Shown here piece by piece: positions 1-5,733 of a DNA stretch of 13,663 bases (its first letter is position 1; each line of letters begins with the position of its first letter). The notes under the pieces were generated by a model. The model saw nothing but the letters and a program-made list of their open reading frames with translations. It was not told the origin of the DNA and did no database searches. Source of the DNA: Flavobacteriales bacterium. GTDB lineage: Bacteria > Bacteroidota > Bacteroidia > DT-38. The stretch lies in NCBI GenBank assembly GCA_013214975.1, contig JABSPR010000149.1, positions 1 through 13,663 of the forward strand, in the 5' to 3' direction. The translations under genes and the position numbers were made by a program.

Positions 1-308
1 GATGGCTCGTCATTTTCTGAAATTTCATTCGAAGCTGTTATCAGTTGCCCAACACTTTTATTCATCTCGATTTCTGCAACAGGTATTTCCGAAACGGCTG
101 CTGGTTGTAAAATAAACTGAGTCGCCACTATAGAAACACCTCCTATAAAGGAAGCAGCTAATCCCATTTTCCACCAATAGGCTGCAGGTCTCTTTTTAGA
201 TTCCGTTAGCTCCGCTTCAATGTTTTCCCAAACAAAATCGTCGGGCTCCATTTCGAATTCTTCGAATGCTCCTTGCAGTTGGTCTTCTATATTGTCGTTT
301 TCCGCCAT
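1..308 (-). CDS. Anti-sigma-like single-span membrane protein, partial (C-terminus off window)
   Basis: Reading the minus strand from an ATG at 308-306 gives 102 codons with no stop before the window edge, so only the N-terminal part is present. The first 45 or so residues are acidic and hydrophilic, with a short FE-x-E-P-x-D-x-x-W-x-x-I motif near residues 18-30, followed by a basic patch (KKR) and one hydrophobic segment at about residues 50-70 (KMGLAASFIGGVSIVATQFI). The remaining visible part is polar. The start lies one base after the TAA of the ECF sigma gene, so the two are almost certainly co-transcribed and translationally coupled. Small membrane proteins of this layout commonly follow ECF sigma genes in Bacteroidota and are presumed to hold the sigma factor at the membrane. 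That role is inferred from position and topology; no zinc-finger anti-sigma motif is visible. Confidence 0.72.
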   Translation of the reverse strand, partial: MAENDNIEDQLQGAFEEFEMEPDDFVWENIEAELTESKKRPAAYWWKMGLAASFIGGVSIVATQFILQPAAVSEIPVAEIEMNKSVGQLITASNEISENDEP

Positions 309-309
309 G

Positions 310-858
310 TTATATCACTCTTTTCATAAACGATTCTTTGTCACTTTGTAGCCATTTTCGCAATTGTGCTTTAGCACGAGAGTACTGCGAATAAGAAGTA
401 TTCTCCGAAATATTGAGTCGATCAGCAATCTCTTTATGGCTATATCCCTCAATCGAAAAAAGGTTAAATACCATTTTGTATCCGTCGGGAAGGAGATTAA
501 TAAACTTCATAATGTCATCAGCATTCATCTGTGCTTCTACTTCCGGATTTGTATTCGCTTCATCTTCTGCATCTTCAATATCTACTTCATGTTTTGTTTT
601 CTTAGATCGAAAATTTTCAATTGCCGTGTGAACGGCGATTCGTCTAATCCATCCTTCTAAAGACCCCGTTCCTTTATAGGTATCTAGTTTTTTAAAAACT
701 TTAATAAAGGCTTCTTGAAGAATGTCTTGGGCTTCTTGCTTATCTGTAGAGTATCGAAAACAAACGCCCAGCATCTTTCTACTATACTTTTCGAATAGGC
801 ATTTCTGTGCGAACAGGTTTCCCTGTAAACATCCTTTTATTATTTCCTCATCAGACAT
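310..858 (-). CDS. ECF-family RNA polymerase sigma factor
   Basis: This 182-residue protein has the two-domain layout of extracytoplasmic-function sigma factors. Region 2 covers about residues 20-90, including the core-binding and -10-recognising stretch around DILQEAFIKVFKKLD (45-59) and GWIRRIAVHTAIENFR (69-84). An acidic linker follows (about 91-113). Region 4 covers about 114-170, with LLPDGYKMVF and the helix-turn-helix GYSHKEIADRLNIS (138-151). The recognition-helix end reads ENTSYSQYSRAKAQL, where relatives more often have a GTSKSQL-type sequence, so its -35 preference may differ. Length is normal for the family. It would direct RNA polymerase to a stress or envelope regulon whose identity cannot be read here. 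It is the first gene of a two-gene unit with the membrane protein that starts one base after its stop. The start at 858 is the natural one for the family's MSDEEIIKGCLQGN-type N-terminus. Confidence 0.95.
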   Translation of the reverse strand: MSDEEIIKGCLQGNLFAQKCLFEKYSRKMLGVCFRYSTDKQEAQDILQEAFIKVFKKLDTYKGTGSLEGWIRRIAVHTAIENFRSKKTKHEVDIEDAEDEANTNPEVEAQMNADDIMKFINLLPDGYKMVFNLFSIEGYSHKEIADRLNISENTSYSQYSRAKAQLRKWLQSDKESFMKRVI

Positions 859-864
859 GTCTGA
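851..864. repeat. Perfect 14-bp palindrome over the ECF sigma start codon
   Basis: TCAGACATGTCTGA is its own reverse complement, and the sigma gene's start codon (856-858 on the minus strand) sits at its centre. It could be a dimeric-protein site or could affect initiation, but one such palindrome is expected by chance in a window of this size. Confidence 0.45.
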
Positions 865-1047
865 GCATTTCTTTAGCGCTTATATGGTAGACGATAGATT
901 AGTTGAAAACCTTGCACAGCTATCAAATATAATTAATGGAATAAACCTTTGTACGTTTTAAATATTGCCAGACTAAGGCGTTGAGATAGAAATACAAATT
1001 GCATGGCGAATTTTTTTTTAAGTACTTTACAACCTTAAAATAATATT
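859..1047. other. Divergent intergenic region between the sigma factor and a small membrane protein gene
   Basis: This 189-base stretch separates two divergent genes. On the minus strand a TATATTTG at 931-924 matches the Bacteroidota -7 consensus TAnnTTTG about 66 bases before the sigma start codon, but no clear -33 TTTG stands at the right distance. A run of nine T bases lies at 1011-1019. Neither a hairpin terminator nor an RNA gene was recognised. Confidence 0.5.
924..931 (-). promoter_or_regulatory. Candidate -7 promoter element for the ECF sigma gene
   Basis: TATATTTG on the minus strand fits the Bacteroidota housekeeping -7 element TAnnTTTG in every fixed position and would give a leader of roughly 60 bases. 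The partner -33 TTTG is not evident, so this is only a candidate. Confidence 0.35.
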
Positions 1048-1209
1048 ATGAAATTAATAGGAATAGGAGTTATCATCTTAGGAGTAGCAATTTTAATGGG
1101 TAGTAAAGCCATTGGCATGGAATCTAATTCTGGTTTAGGAACAAGTGCAATCGCACTTATTGTTGGAACAACTTTGCATGTAGTATTGAATAAGAAAGCC
1201 GCAGAGTAG
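1048..1209 (+). CDS. Small two-span membrane protein, 53 residues, unrecognised
   Basis: An ATG at 1048-1050 opens a 53-codon frame ending in TAG at 1207-1209. The product is hydrophobic. It has a first membrane segment at about residues 2-19 (LIGIGVIILGVAILMGS), a short polar glycine/serine loop (about 20-32, SKAIGMESNSGLG), a second segment at about 33-47, and a basic tail ending NKKAAE. That hairpin layout, with lysine at both ends, is a plausible inner-membrane protein with both termini in the cytoplasm. The region before the start is A/T-rich, as is usual in Bacteroidota, with no Shine-Dalgarno site. The gene precedes the Bax-inhibitor-family gene by 78 bases on the same strand and may share its transcript. 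I do not recognise a family. It is called because composition and topology look selected rather than random. Confidence 0.6.
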   Translation: MKLIGIGVIILGVAILMGSKAIGMESNSGLGTSAIALIVGTTLHVVLNKKAAE

Positions 1210-1287
1210 AAAATAAAAGTCTTGCTTAATCGTCTACATGCTTAGTACGTATTCAAGGAAGTAGTAAAATTATAAAAGGGAAGTGAT

Positions 1288-2025
1288 ATGAATTTAATGA
1301 AGTCAAGTAATCCAATTCTAAACGAAAAACGATTTAATATCGATGTGGCCGATAGTCAACTAATGACCATGAATGGCACCGTTAATAAAATCGGTATCAT
1401 GGGATTATTGGTATTGGCTTCGGCATATTATACTTGGGACATGGTTTCAAATACCGGCGAAATGCCACTTAGTTGGGCAATCGGTGGAGCTATTGGTGGT
1501 TTCATTGTTTCGCTAATAATAGTATTCAAAGCGCATCTCGCTCCATTGTTGGCGCCAATTTATGCAGTATTGGAAGGTCTGTTCTTGGGAGCTATCTCTG
1601 CAGTATTTGAAGGTATTTATCCTGGTATCGTTTTTAACGCAGTTGGATTAACATTTACAATCTTGTTCTCTCTTTTGTTCTTGTACAAATCTGGTTTGGT
1701 TAAGGTCACAGAAAAATTTAAATCCATTGCAATGATAGGCGCAGGTGGATTAATGATGTTCTACTTCCTTTCATTTATGCTAAGTATGTTCGGTATAGGA
1801 GACATGGGAATCATGCACGGAAACTCTCTAATGAGCATAGGATTCTCGCTTGTTGTAGTTGGTTTAGCCTCTATGTTCTTAATGATGGATTTCGATTTTA
1901 TCGAGAAGAGCGTAGAAAACAAAGCTCCGCAATACATGGAGTGGTATGCTGCTTTTGGCCTTATGGTAACTTTGATTTGGCTTTACATGGAGATACTAAG
2001 ATTGCTATCTAAACTAAGAGATTAA
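1288..2025 (+). CDS. Bax inhibitor-1/YccA-family integral membrane protein
   Basis: This 245-residue protein is built almost wholly of membrane segments, about seven, beginning near residue 30 after a soluble N-terminus. It carries the signature of the bacterial YccA-like branch of the Bax inhibitor-1 (TMBIM) superfamily: SSNPILNEKRF near the start, MTMNGTVNKIGIMGLLVLAS at about 27-46, a central YAVLEGLFLGAISAVFE, and the C-terminal block MDFDFIEKSVENKAPQYMEWY leading into the last helix and LLSKLRD. Characterised relatives act as pH-sensitive calcium leak channels (Bacillus YetJ) or modulate the membrane protease FtsH (E. coli YccA). Which applies here is unknown. The acidic residues in the penultimate-helix region are retained. 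A weak AGGGA lies 10-15 bases before the ATG at 1288. The ATG at 1297 (MKSSNPIL) is an equally plausible start by family alignment. Length is typical. Confidence 0.93.
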   Translation: MNLMKSSNPILNEKRFNIDVADSQLMTMNGTVNKIGIMGLLVLASAYYTWDMVSNTGEMPLSWAIGGAIGGFIVSLIIVFKAHLAPLLAPIYAVLEGLFLGAISAVFEGIYPGIVFNAVGLTFTILFSLLFLYKSGLVKVTEKFKSIAMIGAGGLMMFYFLSFMLSMFGIGDMGIMHGNSLMSIGFSLVVVGLASMFLMMDFDFIEKSVENKAPQYMEWYAAFGLMVTLIWLYMEILRLLSKLRD

Positions 2026-2053
2026 GCAGAATTAGAACTAACCTGATTTAATC

Positions 2054-2665
2054 CTAAAGAAACAATATCAGCTGGGAAGCAACTCCTACAACAAATCCGG
2101 AAAGTACTTGAGATGGGGAATGGGCTTCTAAATTAAGCCGGGAATAACCAACAAACCCTGCAATAAGAACAGCTCCTAAGATTAACATTTCCAAGCTTTG
2201 CATTAGTATGTAGGATATAGCGATTAACATTCCTATTACTCCTCCTATGCCCATCATATGGGTGCTAATCTTCCATTTAAAGCTAATTATAAATGCGATC
2301 AGAACGGTAAATGTGCATCCCAAAGTAAAGAGGTAAACCATTATTGGAACACCCGGAATGCTCTTTAAGACGGAGCAGGCTATGGTATAAAACAGTAGAG
2401 TATATACCAATGGTAACCTTCGACCCTCTACACTTTGAAGATGGAGTGTATCGTTGTTTCTTCCGCGTAAAATAAAAATGGTTACAACTACTGGACATAC
2501 CAAGGTGAGAAATAATAAGGTGGCAGTTATAATTTGCGCAACAGGTGGAGCTATAAAGATTGAGAAATATGGAGCTAAGTAAATAAGAAGCAATGACCCT
2601 ACAGTGGGCATATATAATGGATGAAAAAGATAAGCTATGGCGTTAGCCAACATAGATTTCTGCAT
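2054..2665 (-). CDS. PAP2-like integral membrane protein, catalytic motif incomplete
   Basis: A 203-residue polytopic protein with about six hydrophobic segments. The C-terminal half resembles the PAP2 (type 2 phosphatidic acid phosphatase) fold. WKISTH at 131-136 stands where the PSGH motif would be, and SRLNLEAHSPSQ at 175-186 matches SR-x5-H-x3-D except that the final Asp of the charge-relay pair is Gln (Q186). Known PAP2 enzymes dephosphorylate lipid phosphates such as phosphatidate or undecaprenyl pyrophosphate at the membrane. This protein may belong to a divergent branch with changed or lost activity. Its ATG (2665-2663) comes one base after the rpoN stop, so it is the last gene of the asnS-rpoN unit. 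A short minus-strand frame inside it (2283-2498) is a shadow. Membership of the superfamily is reasonably likely; enzymatic activity is doubtful. Confidence 0.7.
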   Translation of the reverse strand: MQKSMLANAIAYLFHPLYMPTVGSLLLIYLAPYFSIFIAPPVAQIITATLLFLTLVCPVVVTIFILRGRNNDTLHLQSVEGRRLPLVYTLLFYTIACSVLKSIPGVPIMVYLFTLGCTFTVLIAFIISFKWKISTHMMGIGGVIGMLIAISYILMQSLEMLILGAVLIAGFVGYSRLNLEAHSPSQVLSGFVVGVASQLILFL

Positions 2666-2666
2666 C

Positions 2667-4103
2667 CTAAAGTTCTTTTCTTAATCGAGCTACCGGGATA
2701 TTAAGTTGCTCGCGATACTTTGCAACCGTTCTTCGTGCAATATTGTAACCCTTTTCCTTTAAAATTTTCGTCAGCTTTTCGTCTGTTAAAGGTTTGTCTT
2801 TTGGCTCGATCTCTATAAAGTTCAAAAGTATTTTTTTAACCTCTTTGGTAGAAACATCTTCTCCACTATCTGTAGATAGGGACTCAGAGAAAAATGTCTT
2901 TAATAAGAAAGTACCGAATGGAGTTTGGATGTATTTACTATTCGCAACACGTGAGATAGTAGAAATATCGAGTTCAACAATTTCGGCGATGTTCTTTAAA
3001 ATCATTGGACGCAACTTTGTCTGATCTCCATCTTGAAAGTATTCTTTTTGGTAATCGATAATAGCCGACATAGTAGACTGTAATGTATGTTGTCTTTGTT
3101 TAATGGCATCGATGAACCAATTGGCAGAATCTATTTTTTGCTTAACGAAAGTGATGGCTTCTTTTTCCGTTTTGGTTCTCTTTCCCTTATTTAAAGCAAG
3201 GCCTTGAAGCATTTCCGAATAGGTTCTACTCAAGTGTAGTTCAGGCGCATTTCTCGAATTCAGTGTTAATACCAATTTGCCTTCGTCGTTTTTAAGAAGG
3301 AAATCTGGGATTATGTGTTGACTTGCTTTTTGTGTTTCACCTAAAGAATTTCCTGGTCGTGGATTTAACTTTAAAATTTCATCTATAGCATCTTTTAGCT
3401 CATCGTTTACAAGCCCCATTTTTGCTAGAATTTTGTCGTAATGCTTCTTCGTGAATTCATCGAAGTAATTTTCTAGCACATCTAAAGCATTCTTTACTTC
3501 TTGACTATTATCAAAATTTGCTTTCTTTTTTATTTGAATTACTAGACATTCCTGTAAGTTTCTGGCACCTACTCCAGCAGGATCGAAGTCTTGAACCACT
3601 TTCAAAAGTCTTTCTAAATCTTCAACAGTAGTGGATATATTTAGCGCGAATGCAATATCATCTACAATAGATTCTAACTCTCTACGGATATAACCATCGT
3701 CGTCTAAATTCCCAATAAGGTGCTGTGCAAGGGTGTTATCTTCATCTGAAATTTTACGAAGTCCGAGTTGAGAAGTAAGGATTTCTTGAAACGACTTCCC
3801 TACAGAAATAGGAATCGATTTATCCTCATCATCCGGACCTGTGTTTTTTGCAGAAAGCTTGTAAGATGGTGTCTCATCGTCAGAGATATAATCCGATAAA
3901 TCAAATTCATCTTCTTTCTCATCTGCATCGTCATGATCTAATACCTCTTCTTCTTTACCCTCCTCTAAAGCTGGGTTTTCTTCGATCTCGTCTTTAATTC
4001 TTTGCTCTAAAGATGTGACAGGAACCTGAAGTAACTTCATCAACTGAATTTGTTGAGGAGATAATTTTTGAAGTAGTTTCTGATTGAGGTTCTGTCTTAA
4101 CAT
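2667..4103 (-). CDS. rpoN: RNA polymerase sigma-54 factor
   Basis: This 478-residue protein is a complete sigma-54. Region I is glutamine- and leucine-rich (about 3-47, NQKLLQKLSPQQIQLMKLLQ then IKDEIEENPALEE) and contacts AAA+ activators. Region II is a very acidic linker (about 48-95). The core-binding domain spans about 100-300. A helix-turn-helix near 380-410 (ELDISTISRVANSKYIQTPFG) recognises the -12 element. The RpoN box at 456-465 reads ARRTVAKYRE, identical to the canonical sequence that reads the -24 element. It directs transcription from -24/-12 promoters that need ATP-driven activators; no such activator gene is in the window. It lies 14 bases downstream of asnS and one base upstream of the PAP2-like gene, so it is probably expressed constitutively with asnS. 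The start MLRQNLNQKLLQKL is the family's normal N-terminus. Confidence 0.98.
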   Translation of the reverse strand: MLRQNLNQKLLQKLSPQQIQLMKLLQVPVTSLEQRIKDEIEENPALEEGKEEEVLDHDDADEKEDEFDLSDYISDDETPSYKLSAKNTGPDDEDKSIPISVGKSFQEILTSQLGLRKISDEDNTLAQHLIGNLDDDGYIRRELESIVDDIAFALNISTTVEDLERLLKVVQDFDPAGVGARNLQECLVIQIKKKANFDNSQEVKNALDVLENYFDEFTKKHYDKILAKMGLVNDELKDAIDEILKLNPRPGNSLGETQKASQHIIPDFLLKNDEGKLVLTLNSRNAPELHLSRTYSEMLQGLALNKGKRTKTEKEAITFVKQKIDSANWFIDAIKQRQHTLQSTMSAIIDYQKEYFQDGDQTKLRPMILKNIAEIVELDISTISRVANSKYIQTPFGTFLLKTFFSESLSTDSGEDVSTKEVKKILLNFIEIEPKDKPLTDEKLTKILKEKGYNIARRTVAKYREQLNIPVARLRKEL

Positions 4104-4117
4104 AAATATATAGCGTT

Positions 4118-5554
4118 TTAAAAGTGAGCGTTCTGTGGTGTTCTAGGAAACGGAATAACATCTCGAATGTTACCCATTCCTGTCACAAACATGATCAACC
4201 TCTCAAATCCCAGGCCAAAACCGCTATGCACTGCCGTACCGTACTTTCTGGTGTCTACGTACCACCATAATTCTTCTTCTGGAATATTAAATTCTTTGAT
4301 CTTTTTCTGCAGTAAATCAAGACGTTCCTCACGTTGAGACCCACCCACAATTTCTCCAATTCCTGGGAATAAAATATCCATGGCAGCAACTGTCTCATTG
4401 TCATCATTCATTCGCATATAGAATGCTTTGATCTTTGCAGGATAGTCAACCACAATTACAGGACATTTAAATTTCTTCTCAACTAGATAGCGTTCGTGCT
4501 CCGATGCTAAATCAACTCCCCATTCTACAGGAAACTGGAATTTCTTCTTTTTATACGGCTTAGAATCTTGAAGTACTTTTATTGCTTCATTATACGTAAT
4601 ACGAACAAAAGGTTGATCAGCAACAAAGTTTAGTCGCTCGGTTAAACTCATCTCGTTCCGTTCTTCTTGCTTTTTGTTCTTGTCCTCATCTAATTCTCTA
4701 GCCTCTAAAAAAGCAATATCGTCGGCACAATGCTCCAAGGCATATTTAATAACCGACTTTAAAAAGTCTTCCGCTAAATCTTGGTTATCGTTGATGTCGT
4801 TGAAAGCAACTTCTGGTTCTATCATCCAGAATTCACTTGCGTGACGAGAAGTATTTGAGTTCTCTGCTCTAAAAGTTGGTCCAAAAGTGTAAACTTGTCC
4901 AAGTGCCATTGCTCCTAGCTCTGCCTCTAATTGTCCAGATACCGTTAGGTTAGTTTCTTTGCTGAAAAAATCTTTTGAATAATCTATTTCTTTCTCATCA
5001 TTCAGCGGAGGGTTCTTTAAATTAAGCGTAGTTACTCTGAACATCTCACCCGCACCTTCCGCATCAGATCCTGTAATAATTGGCGTGTGCAGATTGAAAA
5101 ATCCTTTGTCGTTAAAATACTGGTGGATAGCAAACGTTAGTGCATGTCTAATTCTGAAAACAGCGGAGAAAGTGTTTGTTCGGAACCTTAAATGCGCTTG
5201 TTCTCTTAAGAATTCAAGCGAATGTTTTTTTGGTTGAATAGGGTACTTCTCAGGGTCAGCGACCCCTAAAACCGTAATTGAAACAGCTTGTAGTTCCACG
5301 GACTGTCCGCTTCCTTCACTTTGAATTAATTTTCCATTTACCTCTAAACAAGCACCAGTTGTGATTTGACTCAATAAACTTTCGTCGAATGTTTCTGTCT
5401 CTGCAACTATTTGAATATTATTTATTGTCGAACCGTCGTTAAGATTTATGAACGCAACGTTTTTACTTGCACGCTTTGTTCTTACCCAACCTCTTACTGT
5501 GACTGCTTTTCCGGCTTGTTTGCCTTTTAGAAGTTCTCTTATTTTTATCGACAT
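4118..5554 (-). CDS. asnS: Asparaginyl-tRNA synthetase
   Basis: This 478-residue class IIb aminoacyl-tRNA synthetase charges tRNA-Asn with asparagine in the cytoplasm. An N-terminal OB-fold anticodon-binding domain covers about residues 15-100 (VRGWVRTKRASKNVAFINLNDG). The catalytic domain follows, with PIITGSDAEGAGEMF at 158-172, motif 2 FRAENSNTSRH at 228-238 followed by EFWMIEPEVAF, the ATP/aminoacyl-adenylate region GIGEIVGGSQREERLD (398-413), and motif 3 GFGLGFERL (445-453). The ENSNTSRH sequence and the terminal FPRTPQNAHF favour asparagine over aspartate specificity, closely matching E. coli AsnRS. The length is slightly above the E. coli enzyme because of a charged stretch near 286-302 (LDEDKNKKQEERNE). 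It is the first gene of the unit that continues into rpoN and is transcribed divergently from the efflux operon, from the shared 179-base region 5555-5733. Confidence 0.98.
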   Translation of the reverse strand: MSIKIRELLKGKQAGKAVTVRGWVRTKRASKNVAFINLNDGSTINNIQIVAETETFDESLLSQITTGACLEVNGKLIQSEGSGQSVELQAVSITVLGVADPEKYPIQPKKHSLEFLREQAHLRFRTNTFSAVFRIRHALTFAIHQYFNDKGFFNLHTPIITGSDAEGAGEMFRVTTLNLKNPPLNDEKEIDYSKDFFSKETNLTVSGQLEAELGAMALGQVYTFGPTFRAENSNTSRHASEFWMIEPEVAFNDINDNQDLAEDFLKSVIKYALEHCADDIAFLEARELDEDKNKKQEERNEMSLTERLNFVADQPFVRITYNEAIKVLQDSKPYKKKKFQFPVEWGVDLASEHERYLVEKKFKCPVIVVDYPAKIKAFYMRMNDDNETVAAMDILFPGIGEIVGGSQREERLDLLQKKIKEFNIPEEELWWYVDTRKYGTAVHSGFGLGFERLIMFVTGMGNIRDVIPFPRTPQNAHF

Positions 5555-5643
5555 CTTTTCTATTTATTTAGAGTGTAAAAAAACGATAAATAACAGTCGG
5601 AAACAATATAGAACAGAGGTAGTCGTCTACTAATTTTGGTAGG

Positions 5644-5673
5644 TTGAACACCCAATAAAATTTAGGTGTTAAA
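5644..5673. promoter_or_regulatory. Candidate repressor operator: 30-bp imperfect inverted repeat AACACC/GGTGTT
   Basis: The arms AACACC (5647-5652) and GGTGTT (5665-5670) are perfect inverted copies, with further symmetric pairs outside (TT/AA) and inside (AA/TT). The dyad begins six bases after the P1 -7 element, so it would cover the expected transcription start. A roughly 30-bp dyad in the divergent region of an operon that encodes a TetR-type domain is a natural autorepressor site; binding is inferred. Confidence 0.5.
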
Positions 5674-5677
5674 CCGC

Positions 5678-5706
5678 GGAAACATTCAATGCATTAATTT
5701 GTTTCC
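5678..5706. promoter_or_regulatory. Second candidate operator: inverted repeat GGAAACA/TGTTTCC
   Basis: Seven-base perfect arms GGAAACA (5678-5684) and TGTTTCC (5700-5706) flank a 15-base spacer that itself holds the small palindrome AATGCATT (5688-5695). The right arm overlaps the TTTG proposed as the -33 element of P2, so a bound protein would block that promoter. The arms differ from those of the first repeat, so it may serve another regulator or be fortuitous. Confidence 0.4.
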
Positions 5707-5733
5707 AGGGTTTGTATTAGGTTAATTTGTAGA

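Larger units (their letters stand above)
5555..5733. promoter_or_regulatory. Divergent control region between asnS and the efflux operon
   Basis: This 179-base region must hold promoters for both asnS (minus) and the efflux operon (plus). For the plus strand two candidates are visible. P1 is TAATTTTG at 5631-5638, a full match to TAnnTTTG but without a clear -33. P2 is TTTG at 5698-5701 followed after 20 bases by TTAATTTG at 5722-5729 (one mismatch); it would start transcription almost at the ATG. Two inverted repeats overlap these elements and are listed separately. On the asnS side no convincing consensus promoter was found, and no T-box or other leader RNA is evident. Confidence 0.5.

Noticed and set aside
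364..961. Plus-strand frames over the sigma factor gene (364-660, 413-631, 722-961)
   Set aside because: They lie opposite a well-supported sigma factor and encode cysteine- and serine-rich, low-quality peptides typical of shadows.
2020..2053. GATTAA/TTAATC inverted repeat between the convergent Bax-inhibitor-family and PAP2-like genes as a shared terminator
   Set aside because: The arms are only six A/T-rich pairs with a loop of about 22 bases and no T-run on either side, too weak to call a terminator.
5555..5733. T-box or other amino-acid-sensing leader upstream of asnS
   Set aside because: The leader is too short, with no T-box consensus or terminator stem, and such leaders are not typical of this phylum.
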